From: Isochrysis galbana
Taxonomy: Eukaryota > Haptophyta > Isochrysidales > Isochrysidaceae
DNA: 64,000 nt
Reading direction: 5' to 3'
NCBI GenBank assembly: GCA_018136815.1
Contig: CM030938.1
Location: 426,747-490,746 of the forward strand
The stretch's first letter is position 1. The number at the start of each line of letters is the position of its first letter. The notes under the pieces were generated by a model. The model was not told the DNA's origin. It was given only the letters and a program-made list of their open reading frames with translations, and did not search any database. Shown here piece after piece: positions 22,502-33,900 of this stretch. The position numbers and the translations under genes are program-made.

Positions 22502-24085
22502 ATGCCGATGGCGTCGGCGTGGTGGGATTCTCTCACCGTGGTGGTCCCCACGAGCCCTGTGCCTTCTAACCCTTCGACCGAGGTGCTCGAGGCGGTCTTC
22601 GGCTCATTCGGCATCGTTCCGCGTCTCGTCGACGCCCCCAAGCTCGTGCAGCTTGACGGAGCGCAGGAAGAGCTGTCAGAGAAGCGGAGGAAGGCCTACG
22701 ATCTCTTTGAGGTGAGCTGCTCTCTCTCCCGCCGCGCCGCGCCGGCCGCTCCCTTTCTCTCTCTCTCTGTCTATTTGTCTGTCTCTCTCTCTCTTTCTCG
22801 TCCCCCTCCTCGCTCTCCCCTCGCTCTCTCTATCTTTTGTCCAGATCTCTCTCTCTATTTCCTCCGCCCATCCAGCCCAACCTCCCGTTCTCGTCACACA
22901 ACATCCGTCCCCTTTCCCCTCCCCTTCTCGCAATACTTACTTAAATGTGGCATCCTTCTGTGGACGCAATTTTACGTAGCTTTTGCTCTCTCGCCCGGAG
23001 CCGACTGAACGACTTGCCTTAGCGCTGCAACCGTGCTCTTGTCTCCTTGACCGTCTTGCATGCCAGCACCTCCCATCATGCAACACACAAGCACCCCTCC
23101 CCGCGCACACATACAGTGTGCCAATCCTACCGCCTGCCGGACTTGAACGCAGGCTCGTGTGCGCAAACTCGCGAGTCCAGGTGGCTCGTTTTTGAACACA
23201 AGGGTCTATCGAAGCAACACTTTCCTCTTCGCCGCACATAACTTGGGCACTGCCATCAACCACGTCGTCACGCCGTATATCTTCGTGCTCCAGCACGACT
23301 TCATTCTGGTACGCCCCTTCGATGCTGAGCGGCTGCTTGCCACAATGCAACGGAATGCAGCGATCAAACACGTGCGCCTCAACGCGCGGCCAAACGTCGC
23401 CAAGGGCTTCGACGGCTACATCGCAAACTACACAGGCGACACTGACGTGCCGCTCACGCGAACATGCGGCTGGTCCGACGGCCCGCATATAGCCTCAGTG
23501 CAGTACTACCGCAAATTTTGCATGCCTCTGAACGCGCGTGACTACAATGAAGGCCGCCGCAAGTTCATGGAAGAGTCGATTCACTACCGGATGCAGCGCA
23601 ATGGAGCGCCAGGCGGATGCTGGGAGCTCAAGCGCAATGCCACGATCCCAGGCGCTGAGCTTCATTGGCCGAGAGATTTTGACAAATACGGGACGTATCT
23701 CTACGGCGTGGCCTCATCCAACGATGGCAACTATATGAGCCACCGGTCCCTGCGAGGCAGCCAACCGCAGTGGGGCATCGGGCGCGGACCGAATCACAAC
23801 GAGCCGACGATTGCAGATGGCGTGGTGAAGCAGCGATGGGCCAATCGGCAGAAGGGTAGAGGGTACAACCAGGGAGCAGTTGTCAGCCCCGCCGATGCTC
23901 CGGCTGGCCGGCGCGAGGCACGCGGTATTGGTGGGCGAGGGGGCCCTAGGCACAAAGCAAGAATTGGCGTTCATTGGACAACAGGAGGCGACCAGTCTGT
24001 GCAAGGGCCTAGCGAGCAACACATCTTCACCGAGGCGCGGGCGGAGCTGCATCAGCTTAGGGGCCGGCGCCGACGGCGTCGATGA
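22502..24085 (+). CDS. Glycosyltransferase-like protein (two exons: 22502-22711, 23153-24085)
   Basis: Exon 1 starts MPMASAWWDSLTVVVPTSPV, a beta strand plus PTSP-type loop, then LVQLDGAQEE, the pattern that opens many GT-A glycosyltransferases. It ends KRRKAYDLFE at a GTGAGC donor. Exon 2 follows a 441-bp intron in phase 0 and reads ARVRKLASPGGSFLNTRVYR, then INHVVTPYIFVLQHDFILVR, where QHDF may stand in for the DxD metal-binding loop, then a Cys/Trp-containing acceptor-side region (TCGWSDGPHI). Up to about residue 290 the protein looks real; the last about 90 residues (from about 23820) are Gly/Arg-rich and may be unspliced intron, with a further exon missed. The target sugar is unknown. 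Confidence 0.65.
22712..23152 (+). other. Intron, 441 bp, phase 0
   Basis: GTGAGC donor after GAG at 22709-22711; CGCAG acceptor ending at 23152. CT-rich 5' half. The acceptor was chosen because it follows the in-frame stop at 23144 and joins two parts of one protein family pattern. Confidence 0.65.
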
Positions 24086-24520
24086 CGACAGCTGCATGGC
24101 CCACTGCAGTGCTGGGCTCAGTTGATGGCGTATCGAATTTGTCAGCCCTCGTCGAACTCGCTCTTGTTCATCACATGCTGACTTCTATTCTATCATTCTT
24201 TGCTTCTCATTCTCGTACCTCGTAAGGGTCCTTCATGCCGGCGAGGTCCGGAGTACGGAGCAGAGCTTGCAATTTGCAACGTTCGGAGCACAGTCTCGCC
24301 AACGTTCTGTGCAGTTGTGCGTGTTGCATCTTGGAACACATGTGAAACATTAAAGTTAGAACACATATTCGCCAGGCGAATATTCACACTACTACTCTCT
24401 TTAATGTACCCTCGCATTCGCAAAGACGGTGCGTCGGGGTGAGCCCGCGGGCCACTTCCAGGCGCTAGCCTTTGCTAGGACGGTCAAACAGGGCTTTTGT
24501 ATTACTAATATTGGGGGAGT
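24086..24520. other. No gene seen
   Basis: 3' flank of the glycosyltransferase-like gene; nothing recognisable. Confidence 0.35.
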
Positions 24521-24524
24521 CGGC

Positions 24525-24735
24525 CTTCAACTATCAATAAGCTGATAGGATCATGGAGCGCGCGCCGCCTCCCTCCCTCGCTGCCGCCGCCCTCACCGCG
24601 ATCGACGAAAAACTGATGGACACGCCACTGTCGCCGTAGCGAGCATGCCATGAAGATTCATGTCGCATCCGCGATCGACCTTTTGTTTTAGAAGTTGTTT
24701 GCGTTTGCCTATGTCCCCTCCTTGCAGGATAGTCA
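24525..24735 (+). mobile_element. LINE 5'-end (head) fragments
   Basis: A hairpin-like ACTATCAATAAGCTGATAG is followed by ATGGAGCGCGCGCCGCC, the start of the LINE ORF1 (MERAP). Directly after it lies sequence starting TGTCGCATCCGCGATCGACC that precedes the hairpin in the copy at 28661-29175, so the order of the two blocks is swapped here. Confidence 0.6.
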
Positions 24736-24904
24736 CTAGTCACCGTCGCAGGATCCTACCTCCCTTGTCGCCTTGTCGCATTCGCGAATCGACACTAATT
24801 AGGCTTCGCTCTTCTCTTCTTCTATTCGTTTGGTATTTATCGTTATAATTCGCTGCTTTCTCTCGTTCTCGGTCAAAAGCTTCGCTTGAATGCATGGGAT
24901 CTTG

Positions 24905-25100
24905 GGTTGTGGTTGTGGAGCGCCCTCTCTCTTTCTCTCGAAGAGAAGGGAAGTTTCCCCACCTTTCTTCCTCCCAGGCGCCTCGCAAATAGGTTTAATT
25001 TGCTATGTTCCCTGCGTTTCTTATCTGCTTCTGGGGGCAATCAGGTTTAATTTGCGACCTCTTCGTATCTTCGCTTTAGGCACATCGCACTTCTTTCGTC
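24905..25100. repeat. Dispersed repeat R2, copy 2
   Basis: Nearly identical to 10268-10474 in the same orientation; boundaries are set where the two diverge. Confidence 0.8.
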
Positions 25101-25340
25101 TGTTGTATTCAGGCCTCTCGGCGTGAATATTTCGGCATGAGCGCGCTCCTTCTTCGTTATATATCGTCTTCTATGTTCGTCGTGGTCACGCAAGGCGTGC
25201 CGATTCGGATTCTCCTTGGGCTCCAGTCCTGGTTCGCCGATTTTCGTCTCGAAATTCGAAGATTTGAGTTTTATTTTTACCGTTACGGTAATTGTCCACG
25301 CGTTTAAGGTAAGAGATGCAGGTAACAGAACTGGGCCCTC

Positions 25341-25410
25341 CCTTCTGCAGTTCCCTCCCCCTTCTGCAGTTCCCTCCCCCTTCTGCAGTTCCCTCCCCCT
25401 TCCCCTTCTG
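25341..25410. repeat. Short tandem repeat of CTTCTGCAGTTCCCTCCC
   Basis: About four imperfect copies of an 18-20 bp unit, abutting the target duplication of the MITE that follows. Confidence 0.8.
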
Positions 25411-25426
25411 CAGTTCCCCCCCTCCC

Positions 25427-25894
25427 TAGGCCTAGGTAGAAATATGTGACATATTAAACTACATATTTGGGTCAAATCTTCCGGAATACATATCGATCAC
25501 ATATTTGTGCATGGTTCACATATTTACTGCATATTTGGGCGCGTACATGGCGTGCGAAGGGGGTTTACATACTAATTATGGACGTTACACGTTACGCCGG
25601 GGGGGAGGGGGGTTCGCAAGTGGGAGTTCGCGAGAGCGCGCGGGGCGAGAGGGGGAGCGAGAGAGAGGGAGAGGGAGAGAGAGGGAGAGCGGGAGAGAGC
25701 GAGCGGCGAGGGAGAGGGAGAGCGAGAGGGAGAGCGAGAGCGAGAGCGGGAGTGGGAACGGCGAACGGCAAGGGAGAGGGACATTCTTTCACTACATATT
25801 TTCTACATATTTGGGCGGATTTCCTACAGCATATTCCTACATATTTTTACAACATATTTGGGCAAGAAAAACTACATATTTCTACCTAGGCCTA
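25427..25894. mobile_element. hAT-type MITE, 468 bp
   Basis: Perfect inverted ends TAGGCCTAGGTAGAAATATG (at least 20 bp) are flanked by the exact 8-bp duplication CCCCTCCC at 25419-25426 and 25895-25902. ACATATTTGGGC words recur near both ends. The centre is a GA-rich microsatellite (25640-25740). Confidence 0.92.
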
Positions 25895-25943
25895 CCCCTC
25901 CCTCCCTCTATTCTCTGCGTTTCCCTTCTCTATTCCATGCGTT

Positions 25944-26150
25944 TCCGCCCGGGGCAAACCGGGAAAGACACGTGAATGTGAGGGAAAGTTGGGTCAGTGC
26001 TCTGTTTTCACCCCCCTCTGCACTCCTCCCTCCCCTCTCTCCATTACCTGATTTTCCCGGGCCAGGCCGGAAAAAATACGTGAATGTGAGGGAGGATTGG
26101 GTCAGTGTCGCGATCTCACCCTCCTCGGCAGTTTCTCCCCCCGTTTTGCT
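25944..26150. repeat. Imperfect tandem duplication, about 110 bp
   Basis: Two units each carry ACGTGAATGTGAGGGA followed by TTGGGTCAGTG (near 25969 and 26080). No gene seen. Confidence 0.7.
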
Positions 26151-26191
26151 CCCGTACCCCTTGCTCGAAAAACTATTGTTATAGTTTTAGC

Positions 26192-27655
26192 GATGGAGCG
26201 CGCGCCGACCGCTCCCAACTCCCAGCCCTCTGCCGCCACGACGCCCCAACGGGGCCGACCCAAGCCACCGGAGCCCAAGCGCTCGCAGCCCTCAGCCCCT
26301 CCCGATCAGGACGTCGAGATGGCGCCACCTCCCTCTCCTCCCAGGCAGCCCCACAGCCAGGGAACAGGCAGAGTCCTGTTCCCTGGTGCAGACCAGAGCC
26401 AGGGCAAAGCCCTGCCACAGGCCTCCCTCGACACGCCACCCAACCAAGGACTCCCCATGGGGGCTGGCAGCACTGCTGCCACCCCCATGGTGGCAACTCC
26501 TACCACCAGTGCACCCCTCGGGGCGGGCACTTGACACAACAATCAATCCTGGGGGCTTTTGCGCCCTCCAACCAACAACCAACACCTGCGCAAAAATCCT
26601 ACGCGGAAGCCGCCCAGAAGGGACCCATGGGGAAGGCTCCAATGCAGCAAGCCCAGAAGCAACCAGCCCCACAGCCACAGCCGCCATCGCGCAAGCGGGC
26701 CGACCCCCAATCGGACCCCAAGCCGGTTGTCAGCAACAACACACAACTTGCTCCCCCCCCTCTTGATGAGGAGGAAGAGCCGGAAGACACCCCTTTTTTC
26801 ATTCAGCTAGCTCAGCTAGCTGACGACAAGAAGGACATCAAAAGTGAAGATGTAGCTACCTTCATGAAATTCCTCCTCTCTAGGCTGGAAGGCCTAGACG
26901 CAACCCCGGATGGGATGGACAAGGGTCGTAAAGGCCCTTGGATCTTTTACGTCGATGAGGACGCACACGATCAATTTAAGGCCGCATATGGAGACAAAGT
27001 AAATACGGCACTTTCTGGAGTCCCGCACGAGTTTGGAATCACTTACGGCGCGTTAGCCGATTCGGCCCCTCGCAAGTCGAGCGCCATCCGGTCCTCTCTC
27101 AAAGAGGTGGCGACCTACATCGTATTCCGCATCTTTGACCCGATCAAGGCGTACAAAACCAAGACTAGGCACCTGGCTAGCTCGCTCGAACGCGAGGGCT
27201 TCCACGTGCTAAGGGGCAACCAACAGCGAGCCAAAACTTCACTCGAAGGAATCACGAAGGTCGAGTCTGGCAAGCGCCCAATCTGGCATTTCTATGTTTA
27301 CACGGACACGTCCGCCTTGGGGCATCGTTTCCCTCGAAACTTCCATGTGACTCTCGACGACGGAGAAAATTTCAACCTGGACTATGCGGTCCGATCATCA
27401 GTGGAATGCGTGACTCCTGAAGGGGAGTTAGCCATCCATGGAGCCCCTGGGGGTTGCAAAGGATACGACAAGCCGTGGGCAATCTCATTTCTGCGCAAGA
27501 ACCAAGTTAGCTTTCGCCAGTGTACGTGCGAACAAGATAAGGCGAAAGCAGAGCAACGTAAGCGTCAAAGGGACGCCAGTAACGCCATGGACTACCGGGC
27601 CCTCATGGGTCTTGGAGCGGCGGCGCCATGCCGCCGATTCATGCCAAAGTACTAG
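26192..27655 (+). pseudogene. LINE ORF1
   Basis: Starts MERAPTAPNSQPSA at 26192 in a Pro-rich N-terminal region; a +2 shift near 26530 moves the frame, after which a conserved region runs to 27645 (ATFMKFLLSRLEGLDATPDG, PWIFYVDEDAHDQFKAAYGD, RPIWHFYVYTDTSALGHRF, CTCEQDKAKAEQRKRQR). Fragments recur at 3525-3956 (minus) and 62152-62681. In the last of these, the region after ORF1 adds a Cys/His-rich segment ending CVNGVSCLYRHG, so the intact family probably has a C-terminal zinc finger. The function of the conserved domain is not known to me. Confidence 0.8.
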
Positions 27656-28342
27656 CAAATAGACTCAAAAGGACGATACACACGATTATCTCAAAGGAGC
27701 AAGTAGGTTTTGTGCCAAGGCGGATGATAGGCGAAGCTACCCATCTATTGAAGCTAGTACAAGCATACCTAGAGGACACGGAAGAGGAAGGCCTAGCCCT
27801 ACATCCTGTATAGGAGAATAGCTACGGCGAACAGATTCGCGGACGACCCGACATGCCGCTTCTGTGGTATTGCCCCCGAAAGCTCCACGCACTTGGCCGT
27901 ATGCATCGCGACGGAGCCCGTCTTCGAATTCATAGAGGGTCTTATAGGGATTAATCTTAGGCCGGGCTCAGAAGTAGCCCAGCGTCTTTTTTGCTACCAA
28001 GTGGACAGGCCTCACCCCTCCTCGGGATACTTAGGTATCCTGGCGTGGAGGTACATCCTTACGGACTTCTATAACATTCAATATGGCAACGCGGATGGTA
28101 GGTCTGCAAGATCGATCCTTAGGGCAATTTTCACTAGATACCACCTATTAGCAACGGCGAAAACCGGTTTCTTCCAAAGACTTAAGGGGCAACGGGAGAA
28201 GATGGGGCTACACGCCCCGAGTAATAAGCATATAAAGAAGATGATAAGCCCCCTTTACACGGTGGATAAAGATTTCAACCTTGTAGCATCGGAGGACCTC
28301 TCGCAGGCGGCGAGAGAATTGGATATACGAAACATCACTTAG
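27628..28342 (+). pseudogene. LINE ORF2 remnants: RT segment and C-terminal zinc region
   Basis: 27640-27813 encodes KVLANRLKRTIHTIISKEQV then GFVPRR and a Leu-rich helix, the conserved non-LTR RT segment before the catalytic motif. A different frame from about 27815 encodes RRIATANRFADDPTCRFCG, PESSTHLAVC (a CXXC...HXXXC motif typical of LINE C termini) and then the tail SPLYTVDKDFNLVASEDL to a stop at 28342. Deletions separate the pieces. Confidence 0.8.
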
Positions 28343-28660
28343 GATGGACAACATACTTACTAGCAATAAACCTGGCGGAGACCAAGGCGGGATCATACGG
28401 ACTCCAAGGAGGATAATCCGATAAAAGTAAGAACACAAGAGAAGCCACAGTCTCCTGCCCCCTTCTCTCCGACTCCCGGCCGAAGCAGCGCGCACGGCCT
28501 CCCTGGAACCGGCTTCTCCGCTAAAGAGGGAACTGGGGAAGGGGAAGGGAGTTGATAGGGGTTAAGGTTGGGTAGTAGGGAGGTTCAATAGCACGCTGCC
28601 TCACGCCGCGCATGTAGCGGGAAATTTTTAAGAAGATTTTTTTTTCCCGTACCCCTTGCT

Positions 28661-29175
28661 GGGGGGCCCTGTCTGCTCCTTGTCCATCCTCTTGGTTTGA
28701 TGCGGCATTCCACCATTGGGGTTCTGCTTTAAATGGTACCGGGCCGGCCCCTCGCGCCGGAGCGCGAGGGCGGTACCGCGGTTGTGTAGGGTCCCCGCCC
28801 AGAGGCCTTCCCTTTGGAAGCGTCCTACTGGTGTGGTGTGGCTGGTGTGGCTGTGTGTTGTGTTGAAGGTGTGCTGCATGCTGGCTGCTGCCAGCATGGC
28901 GGCCTTGTTCGTGGTGTTCACGGTGGTGCGCGGGCGTGGCAGGCCGGCTCCTGTGCCCACCTGGCTGGGGGGGTCGTCCTGACGCGGTCGCTTCGGCGAC
29001 AGCGGCGTGTCCAGCAAGCCTTCGTCCATCGCGGCGAGGGCAGCGGCAGCGAGGGAGGGCGGCGGCGCGCGCTCCATGACCCTATCAGTTTACTGATAGT
29101 TGCAAGGAGGGGACATAGAAACGCAGACAACTTCTAAAACAAAAAGGTCGATCGCGGATGCGACACCACTGCCGT
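28661..29175 (-). mobile_element. LINE-family 5' end, truncated
   Basis: On the minus strand, TGTCGCATCCGCGATCGACC leads to the hairpin AACTATCAGTAAACTGATAG and then ATGGAGCG at 29077. The frame MERAPPPSLAAAALAAMDEG continues through DTPLSPKRPRQDDPP to the edge of the LINE copy at 28645. The ORF1 sequence differs from that at 26192 after the first residues, so this is a related subfamily. The 15-bp duplication shows that the plus-strand LINE inserted into this one. Confidence 0.7.
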
Positions 29176-29278
29176 TCTGCATTTCACCGACATCACGACT
29201 CTGCCTCCGTCCTTCTAGTGCGAGCTCGCGAGGCGCAGGCCCAATCGGGCATGCACTCACGGAAGACGTTGATGGTAT

Positions 29279-29461
29279 CCTAGATGGGAAATACGGTGCA
29301 GGGGCCTGCAAATACAGCCAAATACATATGTATTTGGCCCCCGGCCAAATACATTTCAAATACATTCGAGGCCTACAACCCAGGACACGCTTCAAATACA
29401 GCCAAATACATATGTATTTGGTCTCTGGCCAAATACGGTAAATACGTATTTCCCATCTAGG
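29279..29461. mobile_element. hAT-type MITE, family M1 copy 2, 183 bp
   Basis: Same ends (CCTAGATGGGAAATACG) and internal units as 13574-13765, flanked by its own exact 8-bp duplication GATGGTAT at 29271-29278 and 29462-29469. Confidence 0.95.
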
Positions 29462-29469
29462 GATGGTAT

Positions 29470-30982
<1,513 letters not shown>

Positions 30983-33900
30983 ATGGCCGATCTGCCTCCT
31001 CCGGGCATCGACGCACCCGTTGAGGCGGGCGGCGTCCGCACGGGCAATGAGGGCGCCCACCTCTCATCCTTCGACGAGGCTCGCTTGCTGCCCAGGGCCC
31101 TCTCCCTCGAAGACCGCCTCCTTCTCTTCTCGAGAATGAAAGCCACACACACGGTCGTCTGCTCTGTCGGAATTCTAACCAGCCTGCTCGCGGTGCTGCT
31201 CGCTCCAGGATTCCTCTTTGGCGGTATCAGCCTCGCAACAATCCACGTGTGCCTCCTCGTATCGAGGCTCTACGTCGCACGAGAAAGAGACCAGAAGAGG
31301 GCGCTGCGCCTCTTTGGGTACATCTGGCTCGGGGCGGCCATCTTCAGCACCACCTCCTTCATCCTCGTCCAGAACAAGTACGGGATGGTCGAGGGGACTT
31401 CCAACTCGCTAGTCTACACAATCACGTTCTCCACCATCGTGTCGGCCACCTATGTCCACGTGAGCGGGGTTGAGGACGGCCCTCGCGCCGCCTGCAACCT
31501 GGTCTTCGCAGCGTCCGCGGTCATCGTGAGGCCTTGGACAGTGATGGACCGCCACCTGGTCGTGCTCATCACCTGGATGGCCCTTCTGGTGGGCGAGATG
31601 CTCGGCGGCATACTTGTGGGTATCATCCTTCGCTGCACCCGAGGGCCGCAGCTCGCGCCCTTCCGCAGCGCTCGCTTTCAGGACCACGAGCCCAGCAAGG
31701 CGCCTCCAGGAGTGTCCTCTTCGGCGCCCATGCTCAAGGATATCCTCAGCGTAATCCTCGCCAGGGGCACGGGCGAGGGCCGTCGGCTGGACCCGTTGCG
31801 GATGGACGCCATCACTCTCAGCTTTGAGGAGCCTTCCATCGAGATCCTGTACGCGACCAACACGCAGGCCAACTCTGGTGACGTGAACCTGTACGTCTCG
31901 ATGGCTGCCGTCCTCGTGGCGGCCTTCTGCGCCTACTCGTCGCCATGCTATCGACGTACGGGGATCGCGGGCACGGTGTTCTTCACCCTCGTCTGGTACA
32001 CGCACGAGCGCGTCCAGGGCTGGCACGGCGTGCCGCGCGCTTACCTGACGTTGTGCAAGGTCTACTCGCGGCTGTCCATTCTCATGAGCTGCCTCTTTGC
32101 GATGACATCGCTCTTCCACGCCGGGCGGAGCTCTTTACCTTGGCACTCCCTCAAGACGTGCGGCGTCAAGCACCACCAGGAGGCCGGGCTCGACACGGCA
32201 GCCCTCCTCCCCCTCAACACGGTTGATGCCACTGTGGGCGCACTGTGTGGTGCCCTGCTCCTGTTCATCGCCGGCGCCCAGTTCCGCCTGGTGATGCTGC
32301 CACCGCCGATGCGTATGACGACCCGCGTCCTCCTGCTCGGTAACGTTCTCCTCAGCCACTTTGACGCGAGCGCTGAGCTGTTTCTGCCGTCGACTTTCCA
32401 CGACTTCGTCCTCGCCAGCGGCGCTCTCTTTGTCGGCGAGCTCGTCGGCTACTCGGTCGACCATGTACGCCGCAAGCTCTTTTGCGACCTGGCGCGTGAG
32501 CTGCACCAGACATCGGACCATGTTGCTCGCGCCCAGCAACGCATCGAGCGCATGCAGGCGGACGCAGCGGAGCTCGAGCGGAAGAACGCATCTCACTGTG
32601 CCGAGCTTCAGGCGGATAAGCGGCTCAACCACGTCATCAAGGGCCGGTGCGGCTCGGCGATCTCGGCCGTCGAGACGTTCAACCAGCTTCTGGGCCCGTA
32701 CCTGAAAACCGATCTGCCCGAGGAGATGGCCAACCTGCTCGTCGCCCCGCTCGCTCACCTGCGGGAGGCGATCGAATGGTGCCACCGCCGCCAGGTCTTT
32801 GTGCAGATTGAAGAGATGACATACGTGTCCCGCCACACTCCCGTCGAGATCAACCCACTTCTCGAAGCGAGGCTTGCCGCGTCGGGTAGCCTCTTCTCGA
32901 ATGTTGACGAACCGCTCGCGCTCGACGAAACCGTGCTCAAGATCTGTCTAGACGAGGTGATCTCCAACGCCCTCAAGTACCGTAGGATGAACACGCCCGT
33001 TAGGATGGAGGCCCGCTTTGCGGACGGCATGCTTCACGTGGCCGTGCAGAATGCTAACCCGGCGGACTGCATCCCGCTCTCGCCCGAGGAGTGCGAGCGC
33101 GTCATGCTCCCTGGCCACAAGGCTCATACTTGCTCAGCGCTCTCGGACGGCCTCGGTCTCGACTCGGTATCGTGCGCGGTCAGGGCCGCCGGAGGCTCCG
33201 CTTTGCTCGAGCAAAATGCAGAATGTACCACCTTTCAGCTTAAGCTCCCGGCGACTGTGCGGAAACGTGCCAACCTCGGCTGCGAGGCGACACCTGAGGA
33301 GACCCTCAGCGTCTCGCGCCGCTCCGTTGTGCAATACGCGTCGCAAGACGCCGCCAATTCATTGCGCAGGACGAGTTCTGGCTTTAGTTGCGCGGCCAGC
33401 ATTTGGCCGGGCACTGGGCCGACGCTTGACGCTTCCGAGCGGATGCCAAGCCCGATGACGCGGACCTCCTCGAGCGCGCCCACGCGCGCATCCTCGGCCG
33501 TGGTATTCTCGCCGTACTGCGGGCCAGTTGGTCACGAGACGCGCTCGGGCAGGCTACCGTCCGATCTGGAGAGTTGCACCCTCAAGACTCTCTCTGTTCC
33601 TTCACCCAAGTGCGTGGGCCTCATCGACGACGAGATTAAGTCCGTCTTTCTCTCATTCCTCTTCTCCGACCGCCTCAAGGCCTCGCAATCAGCTGTGCTT
33701 GCTGCAACTCCCTCCGAATGCCGTGAATTCGTCGACAAGGTCATGAGTAAGCCAGATGAACACGGCAGGCGCCACGATCTCATCGACATTGTGGCCATGA
33801 GCTACGTGCTTCGACCTGGTGATAGAGTTGCAGCCCCGCTCCTCGGCGTGCAGATGGCCCTGCGGCTTCGCGCACACGGCTATCGCGGGCTCATCTGCAT

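Larger units (their letters stand above)
26166..28645 (+). mobile_element. LINE (non-LTR retrotransposon), internally deleted copy with target duplication
   Basis: Bounded by an exact 15-bp direct repeat CCCGTACCCCTTGCT at 26151-26165 and 28646-28660. Inside are ORF1, two pieces of ORF2 and a 3' UTR ending AAGAAGATTTTTTTT. ORF1 jumps directly into reverse-transcriptase sequence near 27645, and a second deletion lies near 27810, so endonuclease and most of the RT are missing. The tail matches those at 4150-4546 and (minus) 41433-41650. Confidence 0.9.
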
